Below, in pieces: positions 45,519-57,883 of a stretch of DNA of 64,000 nucleotides. Origin of the DNA: Silene conica (taxonomy: Eukaryota; Streptophyta; Magnoliopsida; Caryophyllales; Caryophyllaceae); NCBI GenBank assembly GCA_029255685.2, contig CM055317.2, positions 72,529,460-72,593,459 of the forward strand, read 5' to 3'. The notes under the pieces are model-generated. The model did not search any database. It had not been told where the DNA came from and saw nothing but the letters and a program-made list of their open reading frames with translations. Both the position numbers and the translations under genes were made by a program. Numbering within the stretch: position 1 is the first letter of the stretch; every line of letters begins with the position of its first letter.

Positions 45519-45745
45519 ATGGCGACAAAAAACGAAGGCAAAGCTAAATCAAACCAAAAATCTGGTATGCTAATTTACTGTTTTCAATTTTCAACAATGA
45601 AGATTCAATCTTCATTCATGTCATTTACTCTATACTTATAAAGATTTAATCTTTGTTCATGTAATTTTCAGGTGGGAAGAAAAAAGAAACTGGGTTGGGT
45701 TTAACTTACAAAAAAGATGAGAATTTTGGAGAATGGTATTCTGAG

Positions 45746-45777
<32 letters not shown>

Positions 45778-48700
45778 GGTGTGGTGAATTACAGGGTTTA
45801 TGACATTGGGTTGTTGTTAAATTGGTTGTAGGTTGTTGTTAATGGTGAGATGATTGAGTATTATGACATTTCTGGATGTTACATTTTGAGGCCAACTTCA
45901 ATGGCGATTTGGGAGAGTTTGAAAGTAAGTTTATTGCTTCCTCAATTGCAATTATATGAATTGGCTAATTAAGGTTGCGTACATTCGATCCCCCTTACCC
46001 CGGGAGCTATTAAGGCACTGGGATAATGTTGTTGCTGTAGTAGTGTTGTTGTTGGCTAGTTGTATGAATGTGTTGTTCTGTGTATGGCGTTGACTTTGTC
46101 TCTTGGGGTACCAAAAAGTTGTTGATTAACTAGGTTTGGATTTGCCATTAATCTTTATATGAGACGGCATCGTGTTTATGATCAGCCCGTATTTGAAAGT
46201 ATTTCCAAATAAGGATTTTTGTTTGTAGGTTATTCTTACTGGTATGACTGTGTAGTATAAGTAGTTGTGTTGGATTAAGGTGATTATTTCACTATAACTA
46301 GATTGTAGGATTGTAGGAAGAGTTGTTCCGTCTGAAGACATCATTCAGTTTATTGTATGTCTTTCTCTTATTTTAGAGTGACGCGTGTTTTGGGATCGAT
46401 TGCCGTCCTTCTCTCTGTAGTTTAGGGCCATTGCATATCACATCAACTATATGAAGCTCATAGTGTTAGTCACAAGTTATGACATGTGAATACTACTGTC
46501 GTATGGATTTTTCCGGAGCTAGATTATAGTTACCTCATACCTGTCTGTGTCGGGTAATCACAGCTTGCATACATGGGTTTCTATATTCGTTACTTTTATT
46601 TCTCTTCACTTTTGCCACTTTAGCTCGCTTGTCTTCTGTTCAAGACACTCTGGAAGTATCACCACATTTGTGTGCCTTGTGGCCTGAATTTTGGGGGGAA
46701 CCATTGCAGGTAAACTCAATCTGCTGACTTAAACATCGACAAATCTGCTTATTTTTTCATGCTTTATTCTTGCAGGATTTTTTTGATGACAAAATCAAGA
46801 AAATGAAGATAAAAAATTGCTATTTTCCTCTATTTGTATCACCTGGAGTACTAGAGAAGGAAAAGGATCACATTGAGGGGTTTGCGCCTGAGGTAAATTT
46901 TTCGGAAATTTACAACTACTCTAATGCCAAGTTGTGCTTTCTAGTTGATAGTTAATTAGAAATACTATATACCCAGTACCTTTTCACAGTAGTTTGGTAC
47001 CTTACATTCCAAAGTACATAGAGATTTACATTTGGTCTGTGGTTCCCTATCTTTGAGCCGAAAGATAATAGTTGTGGTGTTTGTTGTGTATTGCATGTTG
47101 AGTTAAGTTCCATCTGTGTAACTACCAGAATTTAGTGTTGCAAGAATCGTGCTTGGCTAGTGTTTATTTGTTGCACAATGATCTGTGGCATAGCATGTTA
47201 CTGGCCAACTTCTTTGAACACGGTGATTCGAGATAGTTATACTTGATGCTCTTTGGAGGGTACTTTTGATGGTTCTCATTTTGGCAAATGAACCCTTATT
47301 TTCAGTCCTCTTAAGATGCACAATGCTAGGCCTATGGCGTATGTTCACTTTCCAATGTACTGATGTACTACTCTGTATTAAAGCAATTGGAAATGAAACG
47401 GAATGAACTGTCTTTCACTCTCTGAAGTGTTACCAGTCTTCATTTGTGAATCTGCATATAAATCTTGTTTATAATATTATGTATCAGGTTGCATGGGTTA
47501 CAAAGAGTGGAAAATCTGATCTAGAAGTTCCCATCGCCATTCGCCCCACCAGTGAGACTGTAATGTACCCATACTTCTCCAAGTGGATCAGAGGACATCG
47601 TGATCTACCCTTGAGACTTAATCAATGGTGCAATGTTGTCCGCTGGGAGTTCAGCAATCCCACTCCTTTCATCAGGTTAGATTCATGTTATTTGTCAAGA
47701 TTATCACCCTATTACTCTTTGACATGTCTGTACTCAAGTCTTGGACTTGAGTCTTGAGCATCGATTTGTCCTAAAATTAGGTTTTAAATCATCAAATATC
47801 ATACTCCCTCCTATTCCATATTTTCTTCCCTATTTCCTAAAACGGATTTTTCAGGTTTTCTTCCCCTTTCCAATTTTGGAAACTTTTATTCTTATTTTAT
47901 TCATTTCTCTCTCCAATTACCACACCACACCCAACTCTTTTACTCCTATTTTATTCTCTTTTTAATGTTTTTGGCCCACATTTTCTTATTTAATTCCTAA
48001 TTATTCATCTCTCTCTCCTATCACCAAACCCCACCCAATTTTTTTACCCTTATTTTATTTCCCACCTTAATCTTTGTGCCCAACCCAAAAGGGAACAAAA
48101 TATGGAATAGGAGGGAGTATGAAATATTTCAGATTGGAGCTTTCTATATTATAGGTTTCTTTATCTAGGACTTTGATTGGCACGAATACATCTATTTGTT
48201 TGGAATTAAGAAGCTACAACTAAACTTAAGCACATCATGCATTTGCTTCTTTTGTGATTGAAGTGGAATATTTTCATCACAAATTGTGTGAGCTCTGAAG
48301 TGACCACATGCGTGATAAATCATTTGCTAATTAATGTTTATACCTTGCTTATAGGAGTCGTGAATTTCTTTGGCAAGAGGGCCATACTGCTTTTGCGACA
48401 CAGGCGGAAGCAGATACCGAGGTATACTGGATTAACTGTTGAGTGAGTCTTTTATAGTTATCATCCCTCTAGATCCTCCGAATGTAAGATTGAGTGAATG
48501 TTGGGGGTGGTGATTAGACCGAAAATGACACTAGTTGGCTATTATCATGAAACGTTTGGCGGGAGTCCGGGAGTTTGGTTTCATGAAAAAGTGATGTTAA
48601 TCATGATTCATGACATAGTCAAATTAAGATAACTGTTACTCATAAACAACAGCATGCTTCTCGTGTATTTTCTTTTTTGCTTTATTATATATTGAAAAGG

Positions 48701-50689
48701 ACCAGCGTGTAGGCTTACGGGTGTAGTGGTGTGGACAGCCGCTTGGCAATATTGTTGGTTGCCAATTGCCATAGGAGGTAAAATGAATGATGTATGCTGT
48801 CAAAGGTAAGGTGCTTACCGTTGTAGGTCGAGTTTGCTCTAGCTCACTCTAGATATCATTGCGGTCCTCTTTCTCTGACATTGATGGTTTTCTTTTATCG
48901 AGTTTTTCCTTAAACTCCTTATATGTTAATATTTCTGCATCAGGTGCTTGAAATATTGGAACTTTATAGGCAAGTATATGAAGATTATTTGGCCGTTCCT
49001 GTCGTAAAGGGCAAGAAAAGTGAGCTGGAGAAGTTTGCTGGGGGTTACTACACCACTAGTGTTGAGGTATATGATATTTATTTAACACAATTTGATTTTC
49101 TGTTTCCGAAAAATGTCTCTGAAGTGTGATATAGTCTTCCCGTTCAATGTTCAATGTGCTTATGCTTCTTTCTCCTAATTTTATTTATATTTTTCTCTTC
49201 CAGGCTTTTATTCCAAATACCGGGCGTGGTGTACAAGGTGCAACTTCTCATTGTTTGGGTCAGAATTTTGCAAAGATGTTTGATATAACTTTTGAAAACG
49301 AGAAAGGAGAGAAGGCGATGATTTGGCAGAACTCGTGGGCATACAGTACCCGCACGGTAATCCATTGTCGATGTGTTATACACCTATCATTTATATAAAA
49401 TGATATTTTCACTAACCTTTCTCTTGTCATGCATCATGAACCCGCTTAAACATCTATCATGGCATTAATACGCCCTTCGATCCTTCAATACATTTACATG
49501 ATTTGCATCATCTGTATCAACGACACCCTTTGATAAAACCAAATTTCTTTATTAATTCGCAGATAGGGGTGATGGTGATGACACACGGTGACGACAAGGG
49601 GTTGGTATTGCCTCCCAAAGTGGCAGATGTGCAAATCATAGTGGTGCCTGTTCCTTTTAAAGATGCAGATATGCAAGGAATCTATGATGCTTGTGCTGAG
49701 ACTGTCAAAAATTTGACTGACAATGGTTTCCGAGCTGAGACCGATCTTAGAGATAACTATTCTCCTGGTTGGAAATATTCCCATTGGGAGATGAAAGGTG
49801 TTCCTTTGAGGATTGAGATCGGCCCAAAAGATTTGGCAAAGCAACAGGTAATCCCGGTGCTTTTATCGTATCAAATGACTGCATATGTTGCACATCGTAT
49901 CTCGATACATGTGCACGTTGCAAACTCTGCCTTTTCAGTGACGTATGGTATCGTAATGTCTACTTGAGGTGGTTTTAGTATTACGTAGTAACGTGGATCA
50001 TGGTGTCCTGTCTTTGGTGTTTGGTAAAAGTAGTGATTTTTTTCCGAGTTTACTTGCGTTAACAACAATTAAGTTTTTTCCAGGCTCGTGCTGTAAGGCG
50101 TGACAACTCTGCAAAGATAGATATACCAATGGCTGATTTAGTGGTTCAAGTCAAAGAATTGTTGGATCAAATTCAACAAAACCTGTTTGATGTTGCTAAA
50201 CAAAAGAGAGATGCGTGCGTTCAAGTAGTTAAGACGTGGGATGAATTCGTTGATGCCTTGGCTCACAAGAAACTAATCTTAGCTCCCTGGTGCGATGAGG
50301 AGGTACAACACCCGCAATTTGTATATTTCCATTGTGTCACATTCTGAGAAGGGATCGCTATATTTGCTTGAATATGTTGAATACGTATTGGTTTATCGAA
50401 TTTGTTTCATCTTTCCAGGAAGTAGAGAAAGATGTGAAAACACGGACGAAGGGTGAAATTGGAGCTGCAAAGACTCTTTGTACCCCATTTGAACAGCCAG
50501 AGTTGGGAGAAGGTATCTTATATTTGTCGAAAGTAACAATGAATGCAAGTTAATACGGAGTACTATTTTGTTTGAAAAGTGAAGCTTGTTTATTTCTAAA
50601 ACCGTCTGTCGAATTTGTGTGCAGGAACTCTATGCTTTGCTTCAGGAAAACCAGCTAAGAAGTGGACATACTGGGGCAGAAGTTATTAA
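45519..50689 (+). CDS. PRORS: Cytosolic prolyl-tRNA synthetase (12 exons, 507 aa)
   Basis: Attaches proline to tRNA-Pro (class II aminoacyl-tRNA synthetase, eukaryote/archaeal type). Exons: 45519-45564, 45672-45745, 45832-45924, 46776-46892, 47488-47675, 48355-48421, 48944-49066, 49204-49356, 49563-49847, 50084-50302, 50419-50512, 50625-50689. All are GT-AG, summing to 1524 nt. A short Lys-rich N terminus with no transit peptide fits a cytosolic enzyme. The catalytic core (about 25-300) shows [17 protein letters not shown], motif 2 [20 protein letters not shown] and [15 protein letters not shown]. The anticodon-binding domain (about 300-400) has [10 protein letters not shown] and [20 protein letters not shown]. 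The ProRS C-terminal domain ends [10 protein letters not shown]. Only some of the Zn-binding cysteines known in animal ProRS are kept. The start ATG is the first in frame and fits the family length. Intron 5 holds a Stowaway MITE. Confidence 0.95.
47804..48117. mobile_element. Stowaway-like MITE in ProRS intron 5
   Basis: The ends ctccctcctattccatattt and aaatatggaataggagggag are near-perfect inverted repeats flanked by TA (47802-47803, 48118-48119). The interior has a repeated catctctctccta(t/a) motif. It lies well away from both splice sites. Confidence 0.85.
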
Positions 50690-50960
50690 ATCATCGCGAT
50701 ACTTTATAATTTGCACCTTTCCGGTTTTACTTTTTCCGTAACATTATACCTTGAATATAACATGATTAACACGTCATACCGGTGTCTAGGTGACAATCAT
50801 GATTTCTGCGCGACAGTTCTAGTTTGCAACATATAACAACGAACCCGTGTGCTGTGATTTAAAAGCTTTGTACTCTTGCAGTCGATTTTTTGTGCAACCG
50901 TGATTCATTCTGGTTCAACATATTTGCATGGCACAAACCATTTTTCCGTATTAACGTTTA

Positions 50961-51551
50961 CTAGTTTTAGCCCGTGCAAAATTGCACGGATTTGGTTATT
51001 AAACTTGTTATTAAAAAACTTTAAGGAAATTGTAAATTATTGAAATCGGAATTCCATAATCAAATTTTAAAGTACTAATCAATATCATAGATGAACGAAA
51101 AGTAACAAAACTTATACGTAAGTTAACGACATCATAAATATTGGAGAATTTTTATTATCTCATTTCAAAATCATTATAAACAACATTAATGTTTGATTTT
51201 TATACGGTTGTAATATCAAATAAGTAATTCAACACAATTCTTACAACAAAAACATGAAAAAAACATTAATTTGATCATAATTATTTGGTTGGCAAAAAAC
51301 AAATTTATAATTGAAGTCTGAACACAAATTATACGTGATGTTAGTCATTAAAATTAACTTTTAACTAAATTAATTTTGGTGAGTTTGGAAAGTCCGGAAA
51401 TGAGAAATGGAATAGTGGTGGGAAGTTTAAGTGATTATGCAAACAATGTAGGTCTCACATTTATTAAATTTTTGAAAAAAAATAAAAGTTGAATGTGATG
51501 AAGTGGGTGAAGGAAATTGCTTTAAATGTTTTTGGTTTAATATAGATAAGA
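50961..51551 (-). mobile_element. Non-autonomous Helitron, 591 bp
   Basis: On the minus strand it begins TCTTATCTATATTAAACC after an A and ends with hairpin ccgtgcaattttgcacgg, then gctaaaa and CTAG before T. It fills most of the space between the convergent ProRS and glycosylase genes. No coding sequence. Confidence 0.8.
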
Positions 51552-52021
51552 TTGTTTTGGTATATTACTTGTATTACTTGTATCGTGATTTAAGGACAGC
51601 CAACTACTGGACCCAAACTACCGTTTTTGAAGCATATAACTAACTACACAAATTCTCATTTGTGACGAGAATACGCGTCGTAAACTTGCGATGGGTCAAG
51701 TATTACCCATTTGAGTAGGAAAAGACAAATTATTTGGTCTTATCTAATCAAGTGAGAGTACTTGACCCATTAAAACGTTGCAACGGATATATCTGTTGCA
51801 AGAGAGACTTATTGAACTAACTCAATAGATCTCTCTTATGACAGGTATCTATACTCAATAGTTCCTATTTTTACGAGTTCAACTATTACCCGTAGTGGTA
51901 AGAATTAGCACCCTAAACACAATATTAGATCTAAGCAGTTATTGTGAGGGCAGTGGAAGAGAGATGCAGACATTTAATGCAAAGGGGGTAATGCTCAGAT
52001 TGCTCACATTATGATCAGAAC
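51552..52021. other. Intergenic; MITE-like remnant
   Basis: About 51650-51840 has cgtcgtaaacttgcgatggg and later cgttgcaacggatatatc, with repeated tactgac/acttgaccca pieces, probably a decayed TIR element. The remainder should include the 3' UTR of the glycosylase gene. Confidence 0.35.
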
Positions 52022-53965
52022 TCAAAGATCCTTACAGTGGCTTAACAAAGGACATGGCTTACCGACATTTTCTTTTTTGTCTCGTTTTCCTACTTTTGTG
52101 GAGCATCTATTGCACATCTTGCCATGAGTAAATAGAAGGCAGTTGAGATCGAATTTCAATTCCTTTGGAATTCTCTGGTTCAAGTGAACGTATGTCTTCT
52201 TCGCATCAGCTGTTTCAGGCACCCAGCGTAGAGTTTTAGAAATCTGCAGAATCTGTATGAATAATTCAGTAACATAGCTGCAAAACTATGGACTGTCTTT
52301 TCAGCAACAAAGACTCGCGTATTAATACTCACATGTGTGTCTACTGGAAAATCATCTAGCTGCAGATGGAACAGAAGAACACAAGCCACCTGAAACCCAT
52401 TACCGGAATAAGATTACATTGTTGAAAGGGAAATTTGGAAGGACCGGAATACTCTTTACCAACGGTTTGAATTTCAGAACACTATTTTCCGCAGTAGCCA
52501 GTCTCTTACCTAAACACTTAACAGCCTGCCAAACTAATTTACGCATTTTTGACATTCGCCTAGCTATCTGGAGATGACGATAATGAAACTACAAAAAAGA
52601 ATCTTCACAAGATGGTCCCTCGCAAGAGAGACATGGGAAGACCTCAATAACAAGCCACATGATCACACATGGAAACGGGTACAGTTTCCATTGAATGAAT
52701 GTTCTTGCAACAATATATGACAGCTCTAAGCTGATGCCACCATGAACACTAATGAATTGTGACAATCAGTCCATGAAATAGCTAAACTAAAGTACCACAG
52801 TACAAGAACATCACAAAAACTTACAGTTTTAGGTCCAATGCCTTTAAAACTAGAAAGCTCCAACTTGATTTCATCAATCGACAAGTCCCGTAAGTATTCC
52901 AAGCATAACATCCCCTTTCTCTCCCCAAGACACCTCAACAAGTTCTTTATACAAGAAGCTTTAGTCGGAGCCAAGCCTCCGCATCTTATAGCATCCTCCA
53001 ACAACTTTTGATCAGCAGCAAGTACCTTCAGAGGTCAATCAAAATGGCAATGGACCATAAATGACCAAAACAAGTAACCAAGCAATTTCGCGACTTCCAT
53101 AGTATATTTAATTTCGGTCAGCATAATCCTAAATTGCTCGAGAATGTTCAGCAGATAATCTTGACAGTCAATCACAGTTCATTCTTTATACTGCCCACAC
53201 CCCAATCATTTTTTTACCTTTTATATTTTATGTAACGGTACTTTAACCAAAGGTAAACAAATGATTGCGCAAAGGAAGTATCTTTTTACTGCCAAATGAG
53301 CCATAAGGGGGAGTACAGTTGAAACTTGAAAGGGAAAGGGAAACTCAAAGCTGCCAGGGTGCAACCTATCCTGATTCACACACAATACTTCCGTCTTAAC
53401 CACTAGTCGATATCATTTATACAGTCACAGACTCACAGTTTACTAATCATACAATGCAGATATAAATATGAAGAGTAAAAGCATGCGCTCCCTCCGTCTC
53501 AATCATTTATTTACCTTATTTCTTTACAAAGAATGAAAAACGTAAACAAATAATCGAGACGGAGTGGACATAAACCACACTACTTACATTCTCCCAAGTA
53601 GGAAAAGCAGATTTGAGAGAAGCAAAAGCCCTCTGAGAGTTAACATCAGTAGTGTTCTGTGAAAGAATAGTGTTCACTAAACCATCCAAGACACTCAATT
53701 TCTCGACATTACCCTCAGATTTCACAGACCCATTAACTAAATTTGAAGAACTAAGCTCTGACATTTGTCTATCTTTTCTAAATTGGGCAAATTCTTCAGG
53801 AAATCCATGCAATTCCAAGAGTTCATCTCTGATAATTAGGCATTCTTCTGGGGTTGGTCTTGTGTAAGATGGGTATGGTTCTGTGATGGAGATTTTGGTT
53901 TTATTTGGGGGAATTTTAATTACTGTTTCTGATGAAATTTGCTTTCTTTTTCTGGGTTTTTGCAT
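52022..53965 (-). CDS. HhH-GPD DNA glycosylase, endonuclease III-like (4 exons, 288 aa)
   Basis: Base-excision-repair glycosylase/AP lyase fold. It is most like the plant single-domain 'putative DNA glycosylase' typified by Arabidopsis At3g47830, a shorter relative of DEMETER. Minus-strand exons: 53588-53965, 52825-53025, 52333-52389, 52022-52252. They sum to 867 nt, all GT-AG. The basic N terminus (MQKPRKRKQ) could be a nuclear signal. Then PYPSYTRPTPEECLIIRDEL, SVLDGLVNTILSQNTTDVNS and RCGGLAPTKASCIKN. The helix-hairpin-helix is FKGIGPKT with the catalytic Lys at about 192. The catalytic Asp is in FPVDTH at about 210. Cysteines in HGKMCNRC and CPLLSHC can hold the 4Fe-4S cluster but with unusual spacing. 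An upstream in-frame ATG at 54058 is possible, and a third lies inside the adjacent MITE (54190). Confidence 0.9.
53170..53285. mobile_element. Decayed small MITE in glycosylase intron 1
   Basis: caatcatttttttacctttt and ggtaaacaaatgattg are inverted ends, related to 14647-14793. About 90 bp. Confidence 0.5.
53488..53564. mobile_element. 77-bp Stowaway-like MITE in glycosylase intron near exon 1
   Basis: ctccctccgtctcaatcatt and aataatcgagacggag are inverted ends with ttatttacctt and cgtaaacaaata inside. It ends only 24 bp from exon 1 (53588), so it lies next to the donor site. No clear TA duplication. Confidence 0.6.
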
Positions 53966-54136
53966 TTCTGGAGATTGGTTTTGCGATTTTGGGTTGCAAT
54001 TGATTTGTCGAAGGATTATTTGCAAGATTATTAGGTCTTGTTCTCCCCGGTTTTGCATTAATTTTTGCCCGTGACGGTCTGAGAATAATATTTTTGTTTT
54101 CGGGTGCGATAGGGGATATACTAAGAAAAATATTAA

Positions 54137-54433
54137 GGGGTCGTTTGGTTCGGCATGGGAAGATAAAATACCCGGGAAGATAAAATTCATATGAACTTAA
54201 AAATCACGTGAATTAGGTAAATGTTGTTTGGTTGAATGTAGGAATTTCAATCCATGCGGGAACTTCCAATTACCTAGAGGGGGCTAGGTAAGCGACTTCC
54301 TACATAATGTAGGAATTAGAAGTTCCATAGGAAGTTCTAATTCCCATGAATTGGGCAACCAAACAAGAGTCACTTTTCCCACTTCCCATGATTTTCCAAT
54401 TACCGTGATTTTAAAAGGCAACCAAACAACCCC
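54137..54433. mobile_element. Tourist-like MITE directly upstream of the glycosylase gene
   Basis: The ends ggggtcgtttggtt and aaccaaacaacccc are perfect 14-bp inverted repeats flanked by taa (54134-54136, 54434-54436). Length 297 bp. The subterminal sequences (atgggaag-taaaat, cccgggaag) match the 298-bp element at 59343-59640. It begins 172 bp from the preferred start codon. Confidence 0.88.
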
Positions 54434-54436
54434 TAA

Positions 54437-55752
54437 GTTTGTAGTTAGACTCGGGGATATGATGTCAGTTCGTTCCGACAATTTTTTAACTTGTGTTCAC
54501 TAAACACGTTACAAATTTGAAAATTGAAATTTGAAATATGCGTATAAGTAATTACGTAATTTATTAGATTGATATTCAATTTCTCATTAGTTTTTTGGTC
54601 TTGGGGTCGAGAGGTATCCTAGACTCGAACGGAAGTGTCACCTTATCTAACCAAGCACCGGTCATCACTCAATCTATTTCAACGATCATCACACAATACT
54701 TATCATTTTCATCAGAGACGCCATTAGTCCATTATGATCCCATGGCCCGCTAGAGATAGAAGTGGGTCGTGCCTCGTGCCGATCAACCGTGCTCGAAGGA
54801 ATGGCGTGCCCAAGCCATTCTTTCACTTAAGTTTTATTTCTTTGTATTTTGGGCGTGCCCAGGTGAATCATACCATACCTGAGCTAGACACTGTCTTTTT
54901 CCTCAAACTTTGTTGTTCCATGACGTGATGCGTCGTGCCAATCTTATGTCGTACTAAAATGGACATAGCCAACGTTCCATCCTAGTGGTCTACGTGTCGA
55001 CTTCCATCTCTACATGACACAAGCCATCGTTCACTCACGACTCATCGCTTGACGCCTACTCTTACGACACAACATAAAATGTTGGGCATTCCAGCCTAAT
55101 GGTCCGCTTGTCAATTTCCATCTCTACCCAACACAAGTCATCGTTCATTCATGACTCACCACTCACTCTTATGTTCGAGGATTATTAAACTCAACTCCAT
55201 CAATGATTGCTCCTAAGTACCGTCCTGTCAAGCATAACTCATCAATTGAGTTTAGATAGTCTTCTACACTCGAGTATTCAAATAAAATTGTTGAAAATAG
55301 AAAGCAAAACAAAATGATTACCAAACAGCTATTACAAATTACAATCACTGTGTTACCAAATATTTACAATCACCAACTAACCAAGAATAATTACACAAAA
55401 CATTCACTAATCATTTACCAACTAACCAACAAAAAGTACACTTCTGTATCACTAATCACTCCAAAATCAATTCATGTCCTTAATCTTCTTTCTTCTTTTC
55501 TTTGTGTTTTCCAATTTTGTCTTGTTTGGTTCCAACTAAACACTAATTTATGTACACAAACATTCTATCATCAATTATCAAATTAATTAATTAATCCCCA
55601 AAACATGCTTCATGATTAACATCTAACAAACATTTGACATTTATGTACACCTAAAAAAATTACCAAATTAACCAAACTTAAAATAAATTAAAGAATGACC
55701 CAAAAACTTCGATTTCCCTCTTGGACCGAAACTCGTTTTAAGCTTAAGATGG
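54437..55752. other. Gene-free stretch with a duplicated segment
   Basis: 54965-55060 and 55087-55170 are diverged direct repeats about 120 bp apart (cgtgtcgacttccatctcta / cttgtcaatttccatctcta, then acacaagccatcgttcactc and its variant). Nothing else stands out. The right end probably holds the 3' UTR of the U-box gene. Confidence 0.5.
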
Positions 55753-57438
55753 TTAAAACTCGGTTGTGTTCCCGACACCCGGACCAACTCGAGGACGAGT
55801 TTGCCCGACTCCAGCCGAAGTCGATGCAAGAATCGCTTCCCAATCAACCTGATCACTCTCCTCATCCACGCTCTCCCTCCTCGGCTTCAAAACCACCAAC
55901 AACCGCCTTGCCTTCTCCTTAGCTCGCTCGCTTCCGCTAGCTTCGACCGCCTTCAACACCTCGACCGCCTTTGCATCCCTTGCTAATGCCTTGAACCTTA
56001 AGCTCCCATGACTCAGCGCGTAAAGCGCCGCGACACAATTCTCCCGAGTCGACTCACTCGCCGACTGAGTACTCCGTAATATCGCCACCAGGTGCTCCAC
56101 CGCGTTTGAGTCTAGCATCGCCGCCTTTCCCTCCGCACTTGCCGCCAGCTGGCATAACACTAGGAGAACTCTCCCGGATATCGCCTCGTCCGCCGAACGC
56201 AATACGGCTAAAAGCGGCGGTACTGCGCCGAGTCGAACGAGTTTGACTCGGTTGTTATGGTCTAAAGCGAGGTTATAAAGCGCTAAAGCCGAGTCACTCC
56301 GAGTCCGATCCGAGTCGGACCGAATTAAGCAGTGCATCAATGGCGGCAAAGCTTGAAGAACTCCGATAGCTGTTCGATTCTTCTCTTCTAGCGAAAGGGA
56401 GAAGATTACGCCTGCAGCGTGTTCTTGCGTCTCCGATAATCTACCTTTCAGAAGATCAACAACAATAGGAACAATTCCTGACCGTACGATCTTGATTTTG
56501 TTCTCTTTCTCGAGCGATAAATTGACTAACGCGGCTATGGCGTTCACCTGAACCGACTCGTAACTTGATATCAACAACGGTTGAATTTCGCGCAATAATC
56601 GCGCAGTACACAATTTAATTCGCGAGCTGTCATCTTTTCTCGTGATTTTCCTCAACAAAACCGCACCTTGTTCTTGATCATGCGGATAATCGCTTTTGAA
56701 TTTGGCAACGATTTCATCATCATTTTCATCCGAATTGACAAAATTAGGGTTTACAACTTCGCCAGAAGTCTGCGCTTCCGACGAAGACGATTCACCACCG
56801 TACGACGACCAGCACGCCGGCCGAGTCTTCAACGGAAGCGGAGTGAGTGGACTCGCCGCCGCAATAACTGACTCATCTGAACTCGTTGAGTCGAACCGGT
56901 TGACCTTCCGAGTGAACATCGTCATAGCGTGCGAGTCGTCCGGGTTAGGTTTAACCTTCATAACCTCATCAATCAAAAACCTCTCCGACGGCCGAATCAA
57001 ACAATTAACATCATCACCATCATTATTAAAAATATCAACTCGCAATTTCTCCATAACATCGACACGATTCTTCCCAGTCGGCAAAACGACGCCGTTTTCC
57101 TCGCACCATTTCGGTATAGCTGACTGCAGGGCTAAATTAGGAATCAACGGAGAAGAAAAATCAGGACACGTGCCATCGGATAGATTAGGTGTGTAGTTCA
57201 ACTCAAGACAGGCTTGGACGCACGTGCGGTCGAAAGTGTGACCGGAACCAATGACGACAGGTTCGGTGAATAAGGTTTGACATATGGGGCATATGTATTC
57301 GGAAGGTGGCGAGGGTGGAGCCGGTGGAGACGGTGGAATTGAAGGTGGTGGAGGTGGAGGTGTGGAGGTTTGGGATGGTGAAGATGAGGATCGGAAAAGG
57401 GAGAGTTTGAGCTTGAGGAATTGGCCATTTTTTCCCAT
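55753..57438 (-). CDS. PUB38: U-box/ARM E3 ubiquitin ligase, PUB38/39-like (single exon, 561 aa)
   Basis: Plant U-box (PUB) ligase: the U-box recruits ubiquitin-loaded E2, and the armadillo repeats bind the substrate. One uninterrupted minus-strand frame from MGKNG at 57438. Residues 22-46 are a Ser/Pro-rich linker. The U-box lies at about 47-120 (EYICPICQTLFTEPVVIGSG, HTFDRTCVQACLELNYTP). A conserved SSDESVIAAASPLTPLPLKT follows near 210. ARM repeats run from about 270 to 540 (INAIAAL-type helices such as QVNAIAALVNLSLEKENKIK, EHAAGVIFSLSLEEKNRTAI, ENCVAALYALSHGSLRFKAL). The MGKNG start, the SSDESVI block and the C-terminal order are specific to PUB38/39-type proteins. Length and lack of introns also fit. 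The exact member (38, 39 or close paralogue) is uncertain. Confidence 0.93.
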   Translation of the reverse strand: MGKNGQFLKLKLSLFRSSSSPSQTSTPPPPPPSIPPSPPAPPSPPSEYICPICQTLFTEPVVIGSGHTFDRTCVQACLELNYTPNLSDGTCPDFSSPLIPNLALQSAIPKWCEENGVVLPTGKNRVDVMEKLRVDIFNNDGDDVNCLIRPSERFLIDEVMKVKPNPDDSHAMTMFTRKVNRFDSTSSDESVIAAASPLTPLPLKTRPACWSSYGGESSSSEAQTSGEVVNPNFVNSDENDDEIVAKFKSDYPHDQEQGAVLLRKITRKDDSSRIKLCTARLLREIQPLLISSYESVQVNAIAALVNLSLEKENKIKIVRSGIVPIVVDLLKGRLSETQEHAAGVIFSLSLEEKNRTAIGVLQALPPLMHCLIRSDSDRTRSDSALALYNLALDHNNRVKLVRLGAVPPLLAVLRSADEAISGRVLLVLCQLAASAEGKAAMLDSNAVEHLVAILRSTQSASESTRENCVAALYALSHGSLRFKALARDAKAVEVLKAVEASGSERAKEKARRLLVVLKPRRESVDEESDQVDWEAILASTSAGVGQTRPRVGPGVGNTTEF

Positions 57439-57883
57439 GGTGGAGGGAAGGTTTGGGACTTGGGTAGGGAAGGCAAGTGTTCTAACTTTTAAGGGTCAGT
57501 TCCTCATTTTATCGGACGTGGAAGAGTGTTTGTTTGGGTGTGGGATTGGGAGACTCGGTCTTGGAAGGAATATTTGGGGTGACATAATATGATAATAATA
57601 TGTTTGAATTTTGATTTGGTGTTTTGGTGTGATTGCCTACTTGTTAAGGATAGTATGACAGTAGAAGATAAATAATACGAAGTACTCCAATGTAAATTGA
57701 TATCTGTCACAAGTTGAGAAGAAATAACGAAATAAAATAGATATAAAATGAGTTAGTGGAGAAAGAGGACCACATGAATAGTATCGAATAGAGAGAAAAA
57801 GTGGGTATTTTGTGAGAGAAAACAGTATCCGTCACAAATGATAATTTGTGATGGAAATGACTCCACTTGTCCTCTTGGAGAAA
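57439..57883 (-). promoter_or_regulatory. Upstream region of the U-box gene; MITE-like right part
   Basis: About 200 bp next to the start codon is the likely 5' UTR/promoter. 57690-57870 has atctgtcacaagttgag and gtatccgtcacaaatgataa, related to the MITE family at 4247, 16565 and 43004. Confidence 0.35.

Noticed and set aside
45752-45777. T26 tract in ProRS intron 2 as a regulatory element
   Set aside because: An ordinary intronic homopolymer. It is before the acceptor side but too far to be its polypyrimidine tract.
56696-57196. 166-codon plus-strand frame
   Set aside because: Antisense shadow of the U-box gene.
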